Shown here: positions 1-14,085 of the stretch, piece after piece
Layout of the letters: each line of letters starts with the position of its first letter
How positions within the stretch are numbered: position 1 is the stretch's first letter
Assembly: GCA_907165065.1 (NCBI GenBank)
Contig: OU015534.1
Span: 13,027,686-13,091,685 of the forward strand
Direction: 5' to 3'
Origin: Caprimulgus europaeus
Lineage: Eukaryota > Chordata > Aves > Caprimulgiformes > Caprimulgidae
DNA length: 64,000 nt
Notes under the pieces: generated by a model
The model's database searches: none
Told to the model about the DNA's origin: nothing
Seen by the model: only the letters and a program-made list of their open reading frames with translations
Made by a program: the position numbers and the translations under genes

Positions 1-1123
1 GTAGATCTTGCTTCACCTTTGATTCTCATTCTGCTTAGCACCCTTGGTCCAAATAGATACCTCCTACCTTTTCTTCTTCCAGTTAGTTCTGCTTACTAGT
101 TGTAATAAAATGGCTTTCACTTTTCAGACAGCTCCTCAAGTTACATGTTCAGGTAGACAAACTGCAGCTTTCAGAACAAACCACTGGAGGATTTCACTTC
201 TTTCCTCATGCAGGTTTCTTTCCAGTATCCATGCAAAGGCTTTACTACTAAGAAACTGTATTTCAGTGAGGAAGAGATGTATACAGTTGAGATCCCTCAA
301 TGACTCGGATGTTTGTAGTGGTTTACATGGTTTCTATCTCCTGGCACAGCATGGATGGTTTAGTCCTAAATGGAGCTTGTAATGCAACAAGCCAATGACA
401 AAACACTTGCCTTTAGCTTTCAGTACAGAGTTATCATCTTTCAAAATGGACAATTCAGAAATGCTGATCTCAATGTCAGAGTACTTCTGAATGTTTTTTG
501 CAGTTAGCAGTGTTGCTACTAAATTTCATTAGTCTGCATTAGTGACCCAGCAATTAAGAGAACTTTAGTTCCGTGCACTGTAATAGGGATTGTGGCGTGG
601 CTGTCAACAAGCCTACGGGATCGTTTAGTTTATGACAGGTGGAGAATTTTACACTGTAAATAATGTGCAGTGCTTTCTCAGGATTTACAACTACATCATA
701 TGTGTATCCATGTCAAGCTATCATGCTGCTGTTAATTTCTGAACCAAACTTAAGATGAACTGGAGAAGCTGAGCTTCCATCTCATTGAGCTTGGCTTTTT
801 TTTGTTCTTGTAGCAGACAAAATAGGAGCATGTAAAAACTGGTGGTTAAAAATATTCCAGGATTACAACATATTTATGTAGTCTAACCGTTTCTGAAACA
901 ATCTTTTGGAGGAATATATATCTGTTTTTATTTCTCTTTCTTGTCTTCATTCCCAAGGATGCTGTATTACGGGATATTTAGTACATTAATTTTGTGGTAT
1001 AATACTGCTTAGAAAGATCTGCAAACAGTATAAATTCAATAAGAATACAGAAATGTCATGCAATATGACAGCCTGTGCTAGAGTGGAAGAACAGTCAGTG
1101 GATCTCAATTTTATAACAAGGTG

Positions 1124-1152
1124 GTTTGTTGTTTGTTTGTTTGTTTGTTTTT
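1124..1152. repeat. (GTTT)n simple repeat
   Basis: An imperfect run of GTTT units ends in a short T run. It is an ordinary microsatellite with no neighbouring gene. Confidence 0.85.
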
Positions 1153-2704
1153 AATGAGTTCATTGGGCAGAATAAAAAGTGTGACTTTTTTTCCTGAATG
1201 CAAATGTCTCTCTCTGATCTTTTTTATTCTCTTATCTTTGGATGAGCTAGTCATAATAGGAGCCCTCAGAGTGCTTTGTATTTTTTGAGCCTGCAATATT
1301 TTCACATCTGTCATCTGAGAAATCAACTTTCTTTTCTTATAACTGACTTTCTAACATAGTCAGAGCATTTATCTTCCTGGCCTGTTAAACTGCTTTTTCA
1401 GATCTATTCTGTTTGTCTAGTTACCAAAAGAACTCGGTCTGTCACATTTCCCAGGAACTCTCCTACAGACTGAAGCACATCCTGCCTCAGAAGGCTCCGC
1501 TCATAACCCAGTGTGCAGACATTGCCACCTGCTTCCCTATTTCGTCACTCACTGACAATTACATGACTCATGCATGCAAATTAGGTATTAACAATTCTCA
1601 TTAAGTTTGAGTTTACCCAAACTTTCTAAACATTTTCTGATGTTTGCAGATGTACTTCAAGTTTGTGAGTCTTTGGGAGGCATGATTTGTTTTTTCTTTT
1701 AAACAACAACATCTTGATGCCAACTATGAAGAAGACAGTCCAGTTCTAAAGCATAGAAGATTTCCAAAAACTAAGCAAAACTGTCCTTGCCTTATAAATA
1801 ATACAGCCTAATTGCACTTTCAAGAAAGGTAACAGTGCATAAAGAGTTACCTTTTACTGTCTGCAAAAAAACAGGCAATCGTTAATAATATGTGAGCTAA
1901 TTATTCATATATACTTCCCCCAAGCTGTCAGAATTCAGGGGTTTATAAGTTATTCCAGTTAGGAATATGATCCTGTAGTCTGGTGTCAGGAAATGTTTAA
2001 CTTCTTAAGGACCAGACCTGAGAGTGTCTGTCACACAGTCAGCTCTGCTTGAGCTGATGTGTCCCACTCATCTTACTGGGTTGGTAATGGCAGGAATGCT
2101 GTGGATATTCCACTTGCACCATTTAAAGCACTTCTTCACTAGGTGCTGTGGTCTTCACAGATACATGTTTCAATGCAATTTTATATACGTTGACAGCTTT
2201 ATCTTACACTGTAGAGTTTCTAGCTTAAAGCTTCGAAACACCTACATAGGTGTACACAAAGCAGCATGAATAAAAAATGTCTCATCCCCTCAGTATAACT
2301 GCAGGGATTCTTAGCTTAGTCTCAGGGCCACTTGATCAACACTATTCTGCTTCCAGATCCAAGCTACTACATCTGTATGGTGCTGGTACCAGCCTTGGAT
2401 TGCCACTAATATGGAGACCTGTCCTGTATTGTGCTGCACAGAGTTGACATGCCCCAACATAGTAAGCAGATTTTCTGCATTTTTTTTTTTTGTGAAAAGT
2501 TGATTTTTCTTTGAAAGGAACCTCTCGGGAAAATAGGGCAAGCTCTTATACTCTGCTAACTTATTTAGTTTAAAAGGTTACTGTAGAAAGAAGACACTTG
2601 TAGACAGTCTGCCACATAATAAAACCATATTTGAAGCAGACAGATAGACCTAAATGAACTAGGATAACCTACAGCTCATTACAAAAGTCTGATGTAGCAT
2701 GAGA

Positions 2705-2737
2705 ACAAAACAAAAACAAAAAAAAAAGAAAGAAAAG
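2705..2737. repeat. A-rich low-complexity tract
   Basis: This is a nearly pure A tract interrupted by single C and G bases. It could be a decayed retroposon poly-A tail, but I recognise no element body beside it. Confidence 0.7.
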
Positions 2738-4649
2738 GGAAGCTTTATAGGATAATCGTTATCCTGAGTGTCTGTCCCTAGTGTATTGACTGAATGGCAA
2801 TTTTTAGAATTCGGGAAATCGATCCTATCACCACATTCAAGAAGATTAAAATTTTAACAATCTGGCTTGATCCTTCTGTATAGTACCTGTATTTTTTTTT
2901 AATTTTGACTTTCTGTAACATTTGAAAGACAACTGTGCTGCAAAAAGTACACATATTGTAAGAATTTTCAGAAAGTATAAGGGCTTTCTCTGAAGGAGAC
3001 TGAGCACAGGAGCACCCAGATGAATATATACAGCTTGTAGAGAAAAAGCACAAGCTCCTCTCAGCAATTTCTGAGTAACAATGAAGTTAACAAGAAAGAG
3101 AAATTTGATATAAACAGACTGTCTTACTCATACAAATGCTGAATACCAGCAATTAAGACATTTAAAAGATAGCACTGCATGTTAATACTACTTCAACGAC
3201 AGTCTCTGTTCTTCCCTAGTCTTGGGTAATATGCTTAATCTCTGGGGAGCTGAAAAGTTTGAAGGGAAATCTTCAAAATAATGCTCCTCCTTCTGCAATG
3301 AATCATTTCTAGAGACAGTTAACTAATACTATCTATTTGCCATAAACCAAATGATAGCCTAAACTTGATTATAGTAGCAATGCACTTTTCTGTAGCATCA
3401 TTTCAAAGCAGAGAACCTGAGGATGTGTTTATTTATTGCTTGGTGAACAAATATATTCTCAGCAGATGACAGCTGAGGATAACATTCTGCTTTAATGGCA
3501 GTTTTTCACAGCATGTTTTTTTCACTTTCCTTCATACTTACCTTGTTGGATTTTCTGTTTGTTACTACTTTATAATGCATGTATCAACAGTAATCAAACA
3601 GGCTATGCCTTTAACGCTACATTCTCTAGTCACACTGGTATTAAATGTATGAAAACACTACCTCTCCAGCCAGAGACACTACTGACACATTGCAGTCTAA
3701 AGAGAGGTCCAGTAATTTAGACACTGCTAAAATAGCACGTGCACATCAATACATGCAACTATAATTTGCATGCTGATGCAATACACTGCTAGTGTAAGTA
3801 TGATCTAAAACCTCTACAGCAGTGTCCTGGGCAGAGATGAGGGAAATAAGGAAGAAGTATATGTGAGAAAAGAGACATCATTTACAGTGTCACGGCATCT
3901 TGTACGGCAGGCATGCTTAAGAGTGATGGTGTAAGAGTCACTAACTTCAGGGTATACTTTGGAGCAAAGAGAGTGTCTTTTTCAGGGGAATTATTATATT
4001 GTATTTTCACACTATAGCACGCACAAGTAATCTGTAAATATATATATATGTTTATATGTTTTAATAATAAATAAATGACCTGCATTTCAGAAGTAGTGGA
4101 GCTGACTCTGGACATACAAGGTTATGTTTATCTCAGAACTCCTTAGTGGTCCTCTCTGCTTCTGTCTTTGTTACGTGCTTCTCCATAGCCTATACTGTCC
4201 CCACTCTTAAGCTTCAAAAGTCTTTTTCTTCTAGACTGATAGCCCTTGTGCTTTCACAGTGACCTGGGGACTTATCTTCAGGAACTGACACTTTCAGAGG
4301 AAAGTATGCAAGGGAATACATATACTAGTAAGTTGGTTCCAGAGAGTAGCCAAAGTATGTAACAAAAAAGTACCACAGTGCAAGGTGGATATTTGATACA
4401 CGTTATGAACAGCTTGATTTTAATTTCATGTTTCTCTTAAACAATAACCATTTTGAGTCAGTAGGTCAAATTTCAACATAATTCCTTTCATTCTCAAAAT
4501 TAATTTGCATAGCAGGAAAGGGATAGCCATAGCTCAAAGCTACTTTTCTGTACCCATGTTCCAGCACTGGCCTTGGGCCTAAATGACCTATTAAATAATT
4601 TAGACCAAACTGGAACATTTTTATGGCTCTTTATAGCGGTTTTCCAGCT

Positions 4650-4677
4650 GCTTTGAGCAGCCACAGCTGCACAAAGC
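4650..4677. repeat. imperfect hairpin, 12-bp arms
   Basis: The arms 4650-4661 (GCTTTGAGCAGC) and 4666-4677 (GCTGCACAAAGC) pair with one mismatch around a CACA loop. A few more pairs extend outward with one G-T wobble. The GC-rich block is unlike its AT-rich surroundings. It may be the core of an old amniote repeat, but I cannot name the family. Confidence 0.5.
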
Positions 4678-7421
4678 GGCCAAAGCCACTCCCAGAACCT
4701 GAACCAAATACACACAGATTACTAGGCATGCTGTTTAAGCCAAGAGTAAACCTAATTTTGTACATATTCATTTATGTGATGTAAGCAAGCTTAGGGCAAA
4801 GCCCTTGATGAAAATTTTGCTAGTGTACAACTTTTTGATTGCTTTGGTTCCGGGCCTTCTGAAACCACTTGTAAGGCACTGTTTTGTGTCTTCTAAGACT
4901 CTATTTCTCAATTAGTTGATGCTATTTTCATACCCTTTTAAGGGCAAGTCTTCATTTCTTTCTAACTGTCTGCACCATATGATAAGATTGGGCCCCTGAG
5001 GCCCTTTCCGTAGTTGCACGCACTGCCACCCAGATTTAGATCCATTTGTCAGTTCTGAGCTCTTTTGTGGGAATGTATGGCTGAGAGCTGCAGTGTATTT
5101 AATAAATCCCTTATGAAACACTGAATGAAGTAGAAAGCTGATGAACACAGATTGATTATTGGTCAGGCTTAAGACATATATTTTAGGAACACTGCCATGA
5201 CTCAGTGGGGAATGTTTAACTTTCTACAGTGCTTAACATAGAGTGACCAGCTAAATCATTGACCTGGGCAAGGTTGACACAGCTGTCCTCTGAATTTCTG
5301 TCAGATTGCTAATTATGTGAAAAAGCAACACATCCTGTATTATTTACTAATTACTTTCGTAGACTTTATACCCTTACTCATTGACTCTGGCTATGTAAAG
5401 GAAACTGAAATCTTAAAAATTGCACACTGCTTTAATCAAATGTTACACTTCCATACAAGACAATTGAAGCTTTCTTCTACAGTCTTCCTTGTTTCATCTG
5501 AACCACACTTCTTTCCATTCACTTACACCCTCACTGGGATGTGTACATCTGAAAATCAAGCAAGCCACATAAATTATAACTGAATCCCAAAATGGGAATT
5601 TTGTAAGCCGCCTAATGGGTCTGACACCTAATCTGTCTTGATAGGAAACAACATTTAACATTTCCATTCAAGAAGAGTAGCTACTTAAACTGCTTAGAGG
5701 GTACCTTAAATTTTTTGCATGCTATTTATTTTTCATTTATGTGTGTTTTTAAACATCATCTTCTATCTGTTTGTTGGCTGATAAATCTAGCCATTATAGT
5801 CTTAGTGTAGACATCATTTATACCTAGAAAAGCATATCTGAAAATACATTACCTTTAAATAGTGGGATCCATCACATCTGAGCTCCCATGTCTGATAGCC
5901 AAAAAGCTCCGTTTCATTTCAGAAGAAAAATTGCTTCTGTCAAGGTAAACAGAATGCATTATTCCCCTTTAATAACCATTTTTAAGCATGCTTCTGTATC
6001 ACTTTTTTCACAGCTGTATTGCAATAAGCCCTAGAGTAATTGCCAGTTCTTCTGTCTAATAGGTTCATTATTCTTTTGCCATAATTGCAGCCATTAAACG
6101 TCCAATTGTTGAATTTCCACTCCTACATTTACTTAGTGTTACATTTTATAATGCGGTATGTCATTACAGCACCCCAGTGGCTACAGCTGTTGTTCAAAGC
6201 GTTTCTAAAAGTCAATGAGACTATTTGAGATACGTCTGTATTCTTGATTTTTCACAGATTCTCTCCACTGTACTATATGGGTCAACTTTTTTTAACTTTT
6301 TCAAAGATAGCTGCATTTAGGTACCCCTTACTGAAAGTTTAAGAACCTGACCTATTCAGGAAGATATAAAGCTATGACTTTAATATTTCTAAAGCACCAT
6401 TTTTTCACTTTTATGAAATGATTCATATATAACAAGGTGATGGAGCAAAGATTTAACTAAGGGAAATTAACACTTATGGCTTAATAGCTTTTCAAGAGCA
6501 CTGATTTATCTTTTGTCATGTTAAATTTGTTGGGCTTTTTCTTTGTTGTAAAAGCCTAGCTCTTTGTGTTAGCTACAGTCAAGGTAATAAAACAACCTAT
6601 TAATGCCCCTTGCTTCATTACTTGACATTTCTAGATAAGTTAATAAGTATGCTAGGGCTTACTTCTTATTTGTGTGAGAGGGATTTTTTGATTTGAAATG
6701 TTACGTTTGAACCTGATACATAAGCTTTATTAAAAATAAGTAAAAGCCCTTACAATTATCACTCTATGATCATTAGTAATCCTCTTTCTTTCATGAGACA
6801 CTCATGATCTGTATAATTTGTGTGTGCTATCTGGTCTCAATTGTTTTTTTAATAATGACACTGAAAATGGTTTTGAAACACCTATACTAGCACTTGCTTG
6901 AGATTATGTTGCTGACAAGCATGGAGGAGCTGTTTTGGAAATTGCTGGTACCAACAATTGTCAGGCTCAATCAATTTCCTGGGAAAGTGATATGCCATGC
7001 CCCTATTTGTGAGGTTATCCAGACTCTTTTTAAGACAAAACTTCATGTCATTTTAAAACTCTCATAGGCACTATGTCATTTTTATTACTTAGATTTCACA
7101 CTCCTACATAAGGGGTTGATTAAATCTTTATTGGAAATGTATATCACATAAGGGGTTTTTTTTAATATCACATTTTCATTCTTAACCTCATTATCAAGCT
7201 GTATTTTTTTTGTGATTAACCTAAAATTGCAGCATTTTGTATCAGTGTATGCAGTACTTAATATTTTCTACCTCATTCATTATAACAAAAATAATATGGT
7301 ATAGTGATAAAGATATTGGATTTACAGAAAATAGAGATTTTTACTTACGTACTTCTAAAGAGAAACACTTTTCTCATCCAAATTCCTTCCCAAACACTGA
7401 TGACAGACACAGAAAGAGGGT

Positions 7422-7457
7422 CACACACACACACACAGACATACACACAAAAAAAAA
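7422..7457. repeat. (CA)n microsatellite with A tail
   Basis: A CA run of about eight units is followed by GACATACACAC and then a run of A. It is a typical vertebrate dinucleotide repeat and is probably length-polymorphic. Confidence 0.85.
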
Positions 7458-10400
7458 GCTTTTATTGCTGCATGGAGGTAGACTTTCCATGTAGGAAGGC
7501 AAAGAAAAACCCTCATGATCTCTACTTCTAGATTGCAGTTCAAATCTACATCATTATCAAAGTAGGAAGTTGTTATCACATCCTATCTGTGTACATGACA
7601 TTTATCTGCTTGTTATGATCATGTTTTCAGTACGGAGGTACTGGGTAATTAATTCTTTCAACGTCTGGCACTAGATTACAGTTATACTAGATATGCCAAG
7701 GTGTTCTGTTCTCTTGTAGGGGAGTTTTTTTGAGCAAAGTAGATGTAGCAAATTTCTACTGTAAATGTCAGTTTTACAGCTACAAAAAGAGGCTTCATTT
7801 TCCAGGATCCCTGGACTGCAAAACTCAAAGAGATAGAAAAGCAGAGAGAAAAAAATCCACCAGCTAGTAAACAGGAAAAAAAAACCACAAACAAATTACA
7901 ATGTGATTAGTGTTAACGTAAGCAAATAAGTAGCAGAAATTATTTAATTCTTTTTACCCTGTTTTCAGCTCTTTGGGGAATTGAATGTAAGAAAAATGAA
8001 ACATATTATTTATTCATAATTCAAGCCAAAACTGAGTTTCACAGTCAGCAGATTATCAGATTGTGAATTACAGATATTTCAACCAGATATACGATTCACG
8101 TATAAATCATAAGTCATTCTGCAAGCCATATAACTTATTTAAAAAATATAGTTTGTATTTCACACGGCTTGGATATGATTCCCATTTCTTTTTTCATTAC
8201 AGTAGTTACAAGTATCACCATCTTCTCTCTTATACCCACAAACCATCATGGCTACTACAACACTATTGTGCAGAAATAATCTATTCAGTAGTTTGATTGA
8301 TTATTTCAGTATTCTTTCAATGTTTGAGCCAATGCCCATCAACATTAACTTGGAAGCTTATAGCTATGACTGATTGGAGAATGGTGTCGTTTCAAAGATA
8401 TAGTGAAGGTATAAAATTGCTGTACGTTATTTGGCACTATGAAGGAGTAAACCAAATTGCTAAAATAAGTTTTAGCATATTTTTCCCTTAACGCCGGTAG
8501 CTGATGTTGGTTAATGCTTAATGAGAAGATTATTAAGTGGAAAGATGTTGGGAACAGGGTAGCTGACAAATTTGTTTGATAGTGATAGATTGCAAGAAAG
8601 CATCTTGTGTTTGAAGCAATGGAAATTTGCAAAACAGAAAATATGGATATATTACTAATTTGGAGACTTACCTAAAAAGAAGATCCAGGAAACAGTGTCT
8701 GGAGAGACGAAGAACAGAGGTTCCACAGTAGGATCTGGTTTAGTTGCAGGACCACCGAAGGCTACTAGGTAAGATAGGCTGAAAAAGCTTCATGGTCATA
8801 GAAAGATGACGGTTTACTCCACTGGGCTTTATCCCAGACAGTAGTGAGAAAACAAAGACAGTGAAGTGCATACAAAATTATTTTTAAGCACAAATCTGAG
8901 CATTTCTTATGCTCTTAAATTAAAGAGACAATGGTTCTGGAAGTGTTAAAAAAATCTTAGTGAGTTATACTACCATGTAAATTTTCTGTAAACGGGATGA
9001 GTAGACATCTTCCAGTGGAGATTTCTGGAAGAGGCTGATTAAATCACAAGTGGTCTCGAAGGGTCATTACCAAGTCCAGTTGACAAGGAATTCAGCTATG
9101 TATTCTGGCTGTCTGGAGAGGTTTCTAGAAATAGTAGCTATCTCACCAGGGTATATCTGGGAACTCTGAGTGCAATGCCTTCACTTGGCTTGGATTCCAG
9201 TGGTTGATGAAGTGACTAAATAAAGTCCATGAGATGGTTTTAAGTTACATCAATGAGCAAAACTAGCTAAAGAAAAGGAGACATTTTTTCTCCCTCTAAG
9301 GATAAAGTTGCATAAAATAGATGTAGATTAAATACCTTGGTACAGAAAGCCTTTTTTGTTGTATTCATTAATTGTGTAATATTAACTGGAGTCACCTGAT
9401 CAATGCCATTGGATTTTTTACAAGGGTAATCCATTCTGGAAAACCCAGCCTTTGAATATTGGCTTTTCTTTTGCTATATTTCACTGTCAGACATCCTCAC
9501 AAGTGACAGGGAATGGAACTGAAATAAAAAGCTGGACCAAAACAGAAAAACAAACAAGCTGAGAATATTGTTCCTGCTCAAGAAATCTGGGTGCAGCCAT
9601 ATCTGACTCTACTGAAAGGTTAAAATTTGAGGCTTCTTTTCTCAAAATATCCAGCCCAGAATAGCGTCTCTTTGCTGCAAGCCCAGAAAGCTGTCTAGCT
9701 GTTAAAAGTTTAACTCTTGTTGATATCCTTTTTGAATTGCAAACTTCCCATGTTATCCATCAGGTAACAGCTATGAGTGCTTCAAAACAGGGGTAGCACA
9801 TTCAATCCTATGTGGAATTACCTATGTTGTTAACTCTCAGTAGAGTCAGATGTATGCTGAACTCAGCAGTGCTATCGAGAAGAGGCTGCACACCCAGAAA
9901 CTCCTCCTGACTGGCTGTGCAGCCCATAAAGCTGCCCGTGCTCTTTAGGCTTTTCCTAACACCTATAAGAAGTGGTGGGTAGATGTATGAGGTTGGGAGA
10001 TTAGGTTGTAGCATAATCTGAAAAGTATGGCAATGCTTTTGCACTATTTTTTCACAAATTAATTTAAAAGTTTCTGTTGTTTGAGGCTCTAGTGTACAGT
10101 TGATAGGTCAAATTTCACTGAAAGGGTAGGACCATTCGCAAGCTAAATGTGAAGGCAAAGTGCTACCTAAACTGAGGACCAGAGTGCTGTGCCTTTGAGG
10201 TTTGAATCCTGGATGGGGATTTGAAACATCACAATCTTTAAAATACGCAAGGAAAAAATGTTTAGGGTAGATTCTATTATGGCCAAGCTCTGTGAAAGTA
10301 TGAAGGCTTCTGTCTGTGGAAAAGGCTTCTCATCATCTTTGTGGAAGAGAGAAAAAATGCATCTTTTCCTACCAGCTAGAACTGAAGCCAGTATTGAAAG

Positions 10401-12257
10401 GCAGAGATGAATCTACTTTCATGGAGGCAAATGAAGATACACACAGTAGTGGTCTGGGAACATGCTTCTGTGACACTGATGGTTGCCCAACACATTTTTT
10501 TAAGACTTTAGAGACAAAGAACCCTGAAAAGGCTCTACTTTAGCATGCTCCTGGGGAGTGGGAGGGGAGAGCATGTGTACATGGGCATTATGTTAGCTGA
10601 ATGGTAAAGTTGTATAACAAGTTGTTAATACATGTTGTACTTGTTAATACAACTGAATTATGTATTTATGGACTTAATAGGACCTTTCTGCTTTTTGTTC
10701 TGCATGAACACCATCAACTACACTCCAGTTGTAAAATCATTAGTAATGGAGACAGAAAAGACAGAAGAAATGTAGTTTAACATTCAGTTCCTGAATTATG
10801 GCTCTCGTTCACATTGTATTAATTGCAAATGAGGCAAATACTTGTATCTTCTAGACTGATGAAAAAAATCTCCTGCTCTTGTTTGTATTGAATTCAACCC
10901 AAAGTCATTATTATAGTGACTTTTTTTGACTGTGACTGTGCTTTCACTCCTGCTGTTGTATCCTTTTCTTTTCTCCCAACAGTACACAAACATATCAGCT
11001 TGAGCTGGAAACAATAATAACATTCTAGATAGTTTATGACACAGCCTTAACCTTCTTTAATAGCAGTTTTATGTATTCAATATTCTGCTGCTCTAGTTGG
11101 CTTGCAGTCTTTCAGAAGCACTGGTCACTAAATAAAATAAAGTTCATATTTATTGCTATGTGTCACCTCAAAGCAATCACTCAAACCAAGAATTATAAGA
11201 TCTTCTACAGATGAAAATGTTTTTGTGATGGAGGTTGGCAAGGCCAATCTGTTATCATGAGGCATGGAGAAGAAAGGCCAGTATTCTTGACTGTTTGGTG
11301 AATGCACTTATTTTCTTTTTGCAATTTTCATTATGGCAAATTGTTTGACCTAGTAGAAAGACATCTTCTCAAGGCTGGGATCATATTGTTTTGCTAGTAT
11401 AATTCCATCACAGTCAACAATGGATATAAATGGAAAAATGAGGCAGAAAGGTACAACCAGTATATGATGGTATGTTTTCAGTTCAGTAATCAGTGTCTAT
11501 TTAAAATAAAATAGAAATATATTAAATGAGGTGCTTTGACTCTATTTTATTAAGGTGAAGTGAAGTTTTATTACTAGTGTTATGATCAAATGAAGGAAAA
11601 TAGGGGTAGTGAAAGCCATACACAGGAGAATAAAAGCAAGCAGCTAAAAATCTGTTACATTAACCTAACGGTTCTTGACATTCTGTAAAGTCATTGAGAT
11701 GTGATTTTTCATCCAAAGCTAAAAACTTTCTGTGATAGTATTAGTTAAGTAAAAGAAGTAAAATGGAAATCCTGTATATTGTGTATATCTTCATCGCAGG
11801 AGACACGTGGCTGATTTTCTTTAGGACAATGTAAAAGAATAAAAATGCAAATTTTCTAATCTAAATTCTAGAGAATAAATAGCAAAATAATAACAAAAAA
11901 AAGCAAAAATTGCTTGTAGAATAGTAACTTCTACAAACAGAAGCACTGCTTTTTCCATTACCTTGCCAAATCACTGTGGTGGCATTTACCTGAATGTACA
12001 TGTTCTTACTTTATTTTTAAAATGGATTTGTTCCTTTTTTGTTAGATTTTTAATGTAATGAAAATATGCCTAGGGTCATTTTTTCTTGAATTTTTATAAA
12101 TTAGGAAAGATTATTTTACAGTATAAACCAGTATGTGAAGGAGCATCAGCCCTTCATTTATACTTATGCAGCCCAGTACTCACGTGTGGTTACACTGGGC
12201 CAAATTTAACAATACTGAAGGAGGAAAACAGACACAGGCTGATCTTACCGACTTTTA

Positions 12258-12289
12258 AATTAACGTCTGTAGTTCCACAGACGTTAATT
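12258..12289. repeat. perfect hairpin, 13-bp arms
   Basis: The left arm AATTAACGTCTGT (12258-12270) and the right arm ACAGACGTTAATT (12277-12289) are exact reverse complements around the loop AGTTCC. The hairpin lies about 330 bp left of the MITE-like element at 12620-12780. I know no function for it. It could be a transposon remnant or a structured conserved non-coding element. Confidence 0.7.
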
Positions 12290-12619
12290 ATTATGCAAAT
12301 AAGGCCATGTGTGTACATGCTGTCAGGCTCCAATTAATAAACGCTCTTGCTCCTCTGTTATTTTCATGAACTATACAAAAATGATGCTTATGTAGACACT
12401 TCTCAAAAAATATAAATAAGGTTTTCTATGAGATGACAAAAATAACACTATTTAATCTGTCTTTCTGTGAATCAAACTGCAAATATAGTGCTTCACTTTC
12501 TGAATTTCTGGACTGTTTTAATTATATTAGGAATATATCTCCATATGGATGTTGACATGCATTGAAACCATGGTTATTAGTCATCTGAATATGTACTGTC
12601 CTGTTATGTGGTGGGGCGT

Positions 12620-12780
12620 GGGGCCTGATTCTAATCTACATGAAATCTTGGATACCTGTTGAGCAATGAAAAGGAGTCTTTAGAGAGATCTGCTTAGCTG
12701 AGATTTACCTCCCATTTACAGCCCCGTGACGTGGTCAAAAGCAGGTACAGTTACCTTAGTACAAATCAGAATCAGACCCA
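12620..12780. mobile_element. MITE-like palindromic amniote repeat, decayed
   Basis: The left end (12620-12639, GGGGCCTGATTCTAATCTAC) and the right end (12759-12780) are imperfect inverted repeats. The right end read in reverse complement begins TGGGTCTGATTCTGATTTG. The ends enclose about 120 bp. Sequences of this kind, with CCTGATTCTGATC termini, recur in turtle, crocodilian and bird genomes as old non-autonomous palindromic elements. The family assignment is from memory of such sequences. The paired ends are seen directly. There is no coding capacity and the element is clearly inactive. Confidence 0.5.
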
Positions 12781-13931
12781 GTACTTTCACGTCTCTTTAT
12801 TTTAGATGCTGACAGAGCAGGTGTAAATGCATACTCATGTTATAAAAGAATGGACAATTAATATAAACTTGTATTTTATATGCCAGTGATCCCTGGAATG
12901 AATCCCGATGTATGTCACACACATACGTACATACACACATCCAGGCCTGAGCCTTCTGCAAACGTAAGTGCCTTTCAGAATTTAATCAGCATAGATGCAC
13001 AGGGGTTATGATAATCCTCAGCAGCTTTGCCAGCTCACTTCTGCAATGCTCCTCAAGCACGTGACACAAGCAGCTTAGATGTAGTGGTTTGCCTAAGATA
13101 GCCCTTTTGTCACCAGTGGTTTGGCTTCTTGAGAAACGCTGAGGGAAGCTGGACTACTCCAGAAGTGAATCGAGCCTTTAGTCTTAGTTTTATCTGGACA
13201 TGTAAGGAGAGTAAGGAGATATGATAAAAAGAGATCTGCTTGCCATGTATTAGGTCACATTCAGACCTCATAGTATTTCAGACTACTGCAAGCCAGCTCA
13301 GAGAAACTGGAGGAAATACTGCTGTACCCTTTTTGTCAAAACCCTGGATTGGTTTGTCTTTGACTAGTCCTGCAGTCAGAGGTGGCTGAATATAGAGTGG
13401 AAATTTCTGACTTGAAATAGTGAAGAATTCCTTAGTAAAATAAGGTTATTTTATTCAGTCACTGCTTGCCAAGATACTCCTTTAAAAACCAAAATTTTAA
13501 TTTTTATTTTACTTAGGCTTTTTAGAATAAGGTGAAGGCTTTTTGGTTTGAGACTATGAAAAATTCAACTGGTTTACAATCGATTTTAAAAAGTTATTTC
13601 TGACTTATGAATTACAAATCAACTCAATCTTTTTTATTCTCTTCTTCATTTTTGAGATATATTGATAGTGATGAGTCATATGAAAAAGAATTCGCATATG
13701 TAAGCGGTTACTGGAATTGTTAATACATTCACCAATGATTTGCCACAGCATTGGATAAAAATGTATTTATAGAAAAGATTTGTAAGGTCTTTGAGTGGGA
13801 GCTCAGTTTGAATAGACAGTAAAGAGTCTCTTGCCATGTTTATCCCATCTTTTCTTCCAAAGTTCCAAGAAATCTGCTATATCTGATTTGTAGAACACTT
13901 AAAAGGATTGTAAAAAACACGTTTAAAAACA

Positions 13932-13951
13932 GGTTGGGGGGAGGGGGGTGG
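13932..13951 (+). repeat. G-rich run, possible G-quadruplex
   Basis: Two runs of six G separated by one A are flanked by GG on both sides. The composition would allow a short-loop quadruplex. No gene or promoter is nearby, so this is probably a neutral low-complexity tract. Confidence 0.4.
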
Positions 13952-14061
13952 TTTCCATTTTCTGAACACTCTGAATTTAACAGACTGGTATCTGAGATTT
14001 ACTAAAGAAACCCACTTAAGCTACAAGAAGAAAATACCTGTTCCCGTTTTCACTTTGCTTC

Positions 14062-14085
14062 AACTCCACTGACTTCAATGGAGTT
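14062..14085. repeat. fragment of old palindromic amniote repeat
   Basis: AACTCCA and TGGAGTT flank CTGACTTCAA. This ACTCCATTGACTTCAATGGAGT-like palindromic core is frequent in old amniote repeats. The following bases (GCTGATCCTG, about 14102-14111) also fit such an element. The fragment is short, so the family call is weak. Confidence 0.4.

Larger units (their letters stand above)
1..12257. other. non-coding upstream DNA, left part
   Basis: I recognise no exon, RNA gene or intact mobile element in this AT-rich stretch. It holds short low-complexity tracts, an imperfect hairpin at 4650-4677 and a short inverted repeat (9-bp arms 9884-9892 and 9916-9924), some listed separately. Open frames up to 112 codons occur (44-382 is the longest) but show no recognisable domain, no family match and no convincing exon structure. 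By synteny in other amniotes the gene upstream of ST6GALNAC5 should be ST6GALNAC3. I see no sialyl-motif exon of it here, but a 3' UTR would not be recognisable to me. Confidence 0.6.

Noticed and set aside
44-382. 112-codon open frame at the left edge
   Set aside because: No domain, no family resemblance and no convincing exon structure. The length is within chance for 64 kb in six frames.
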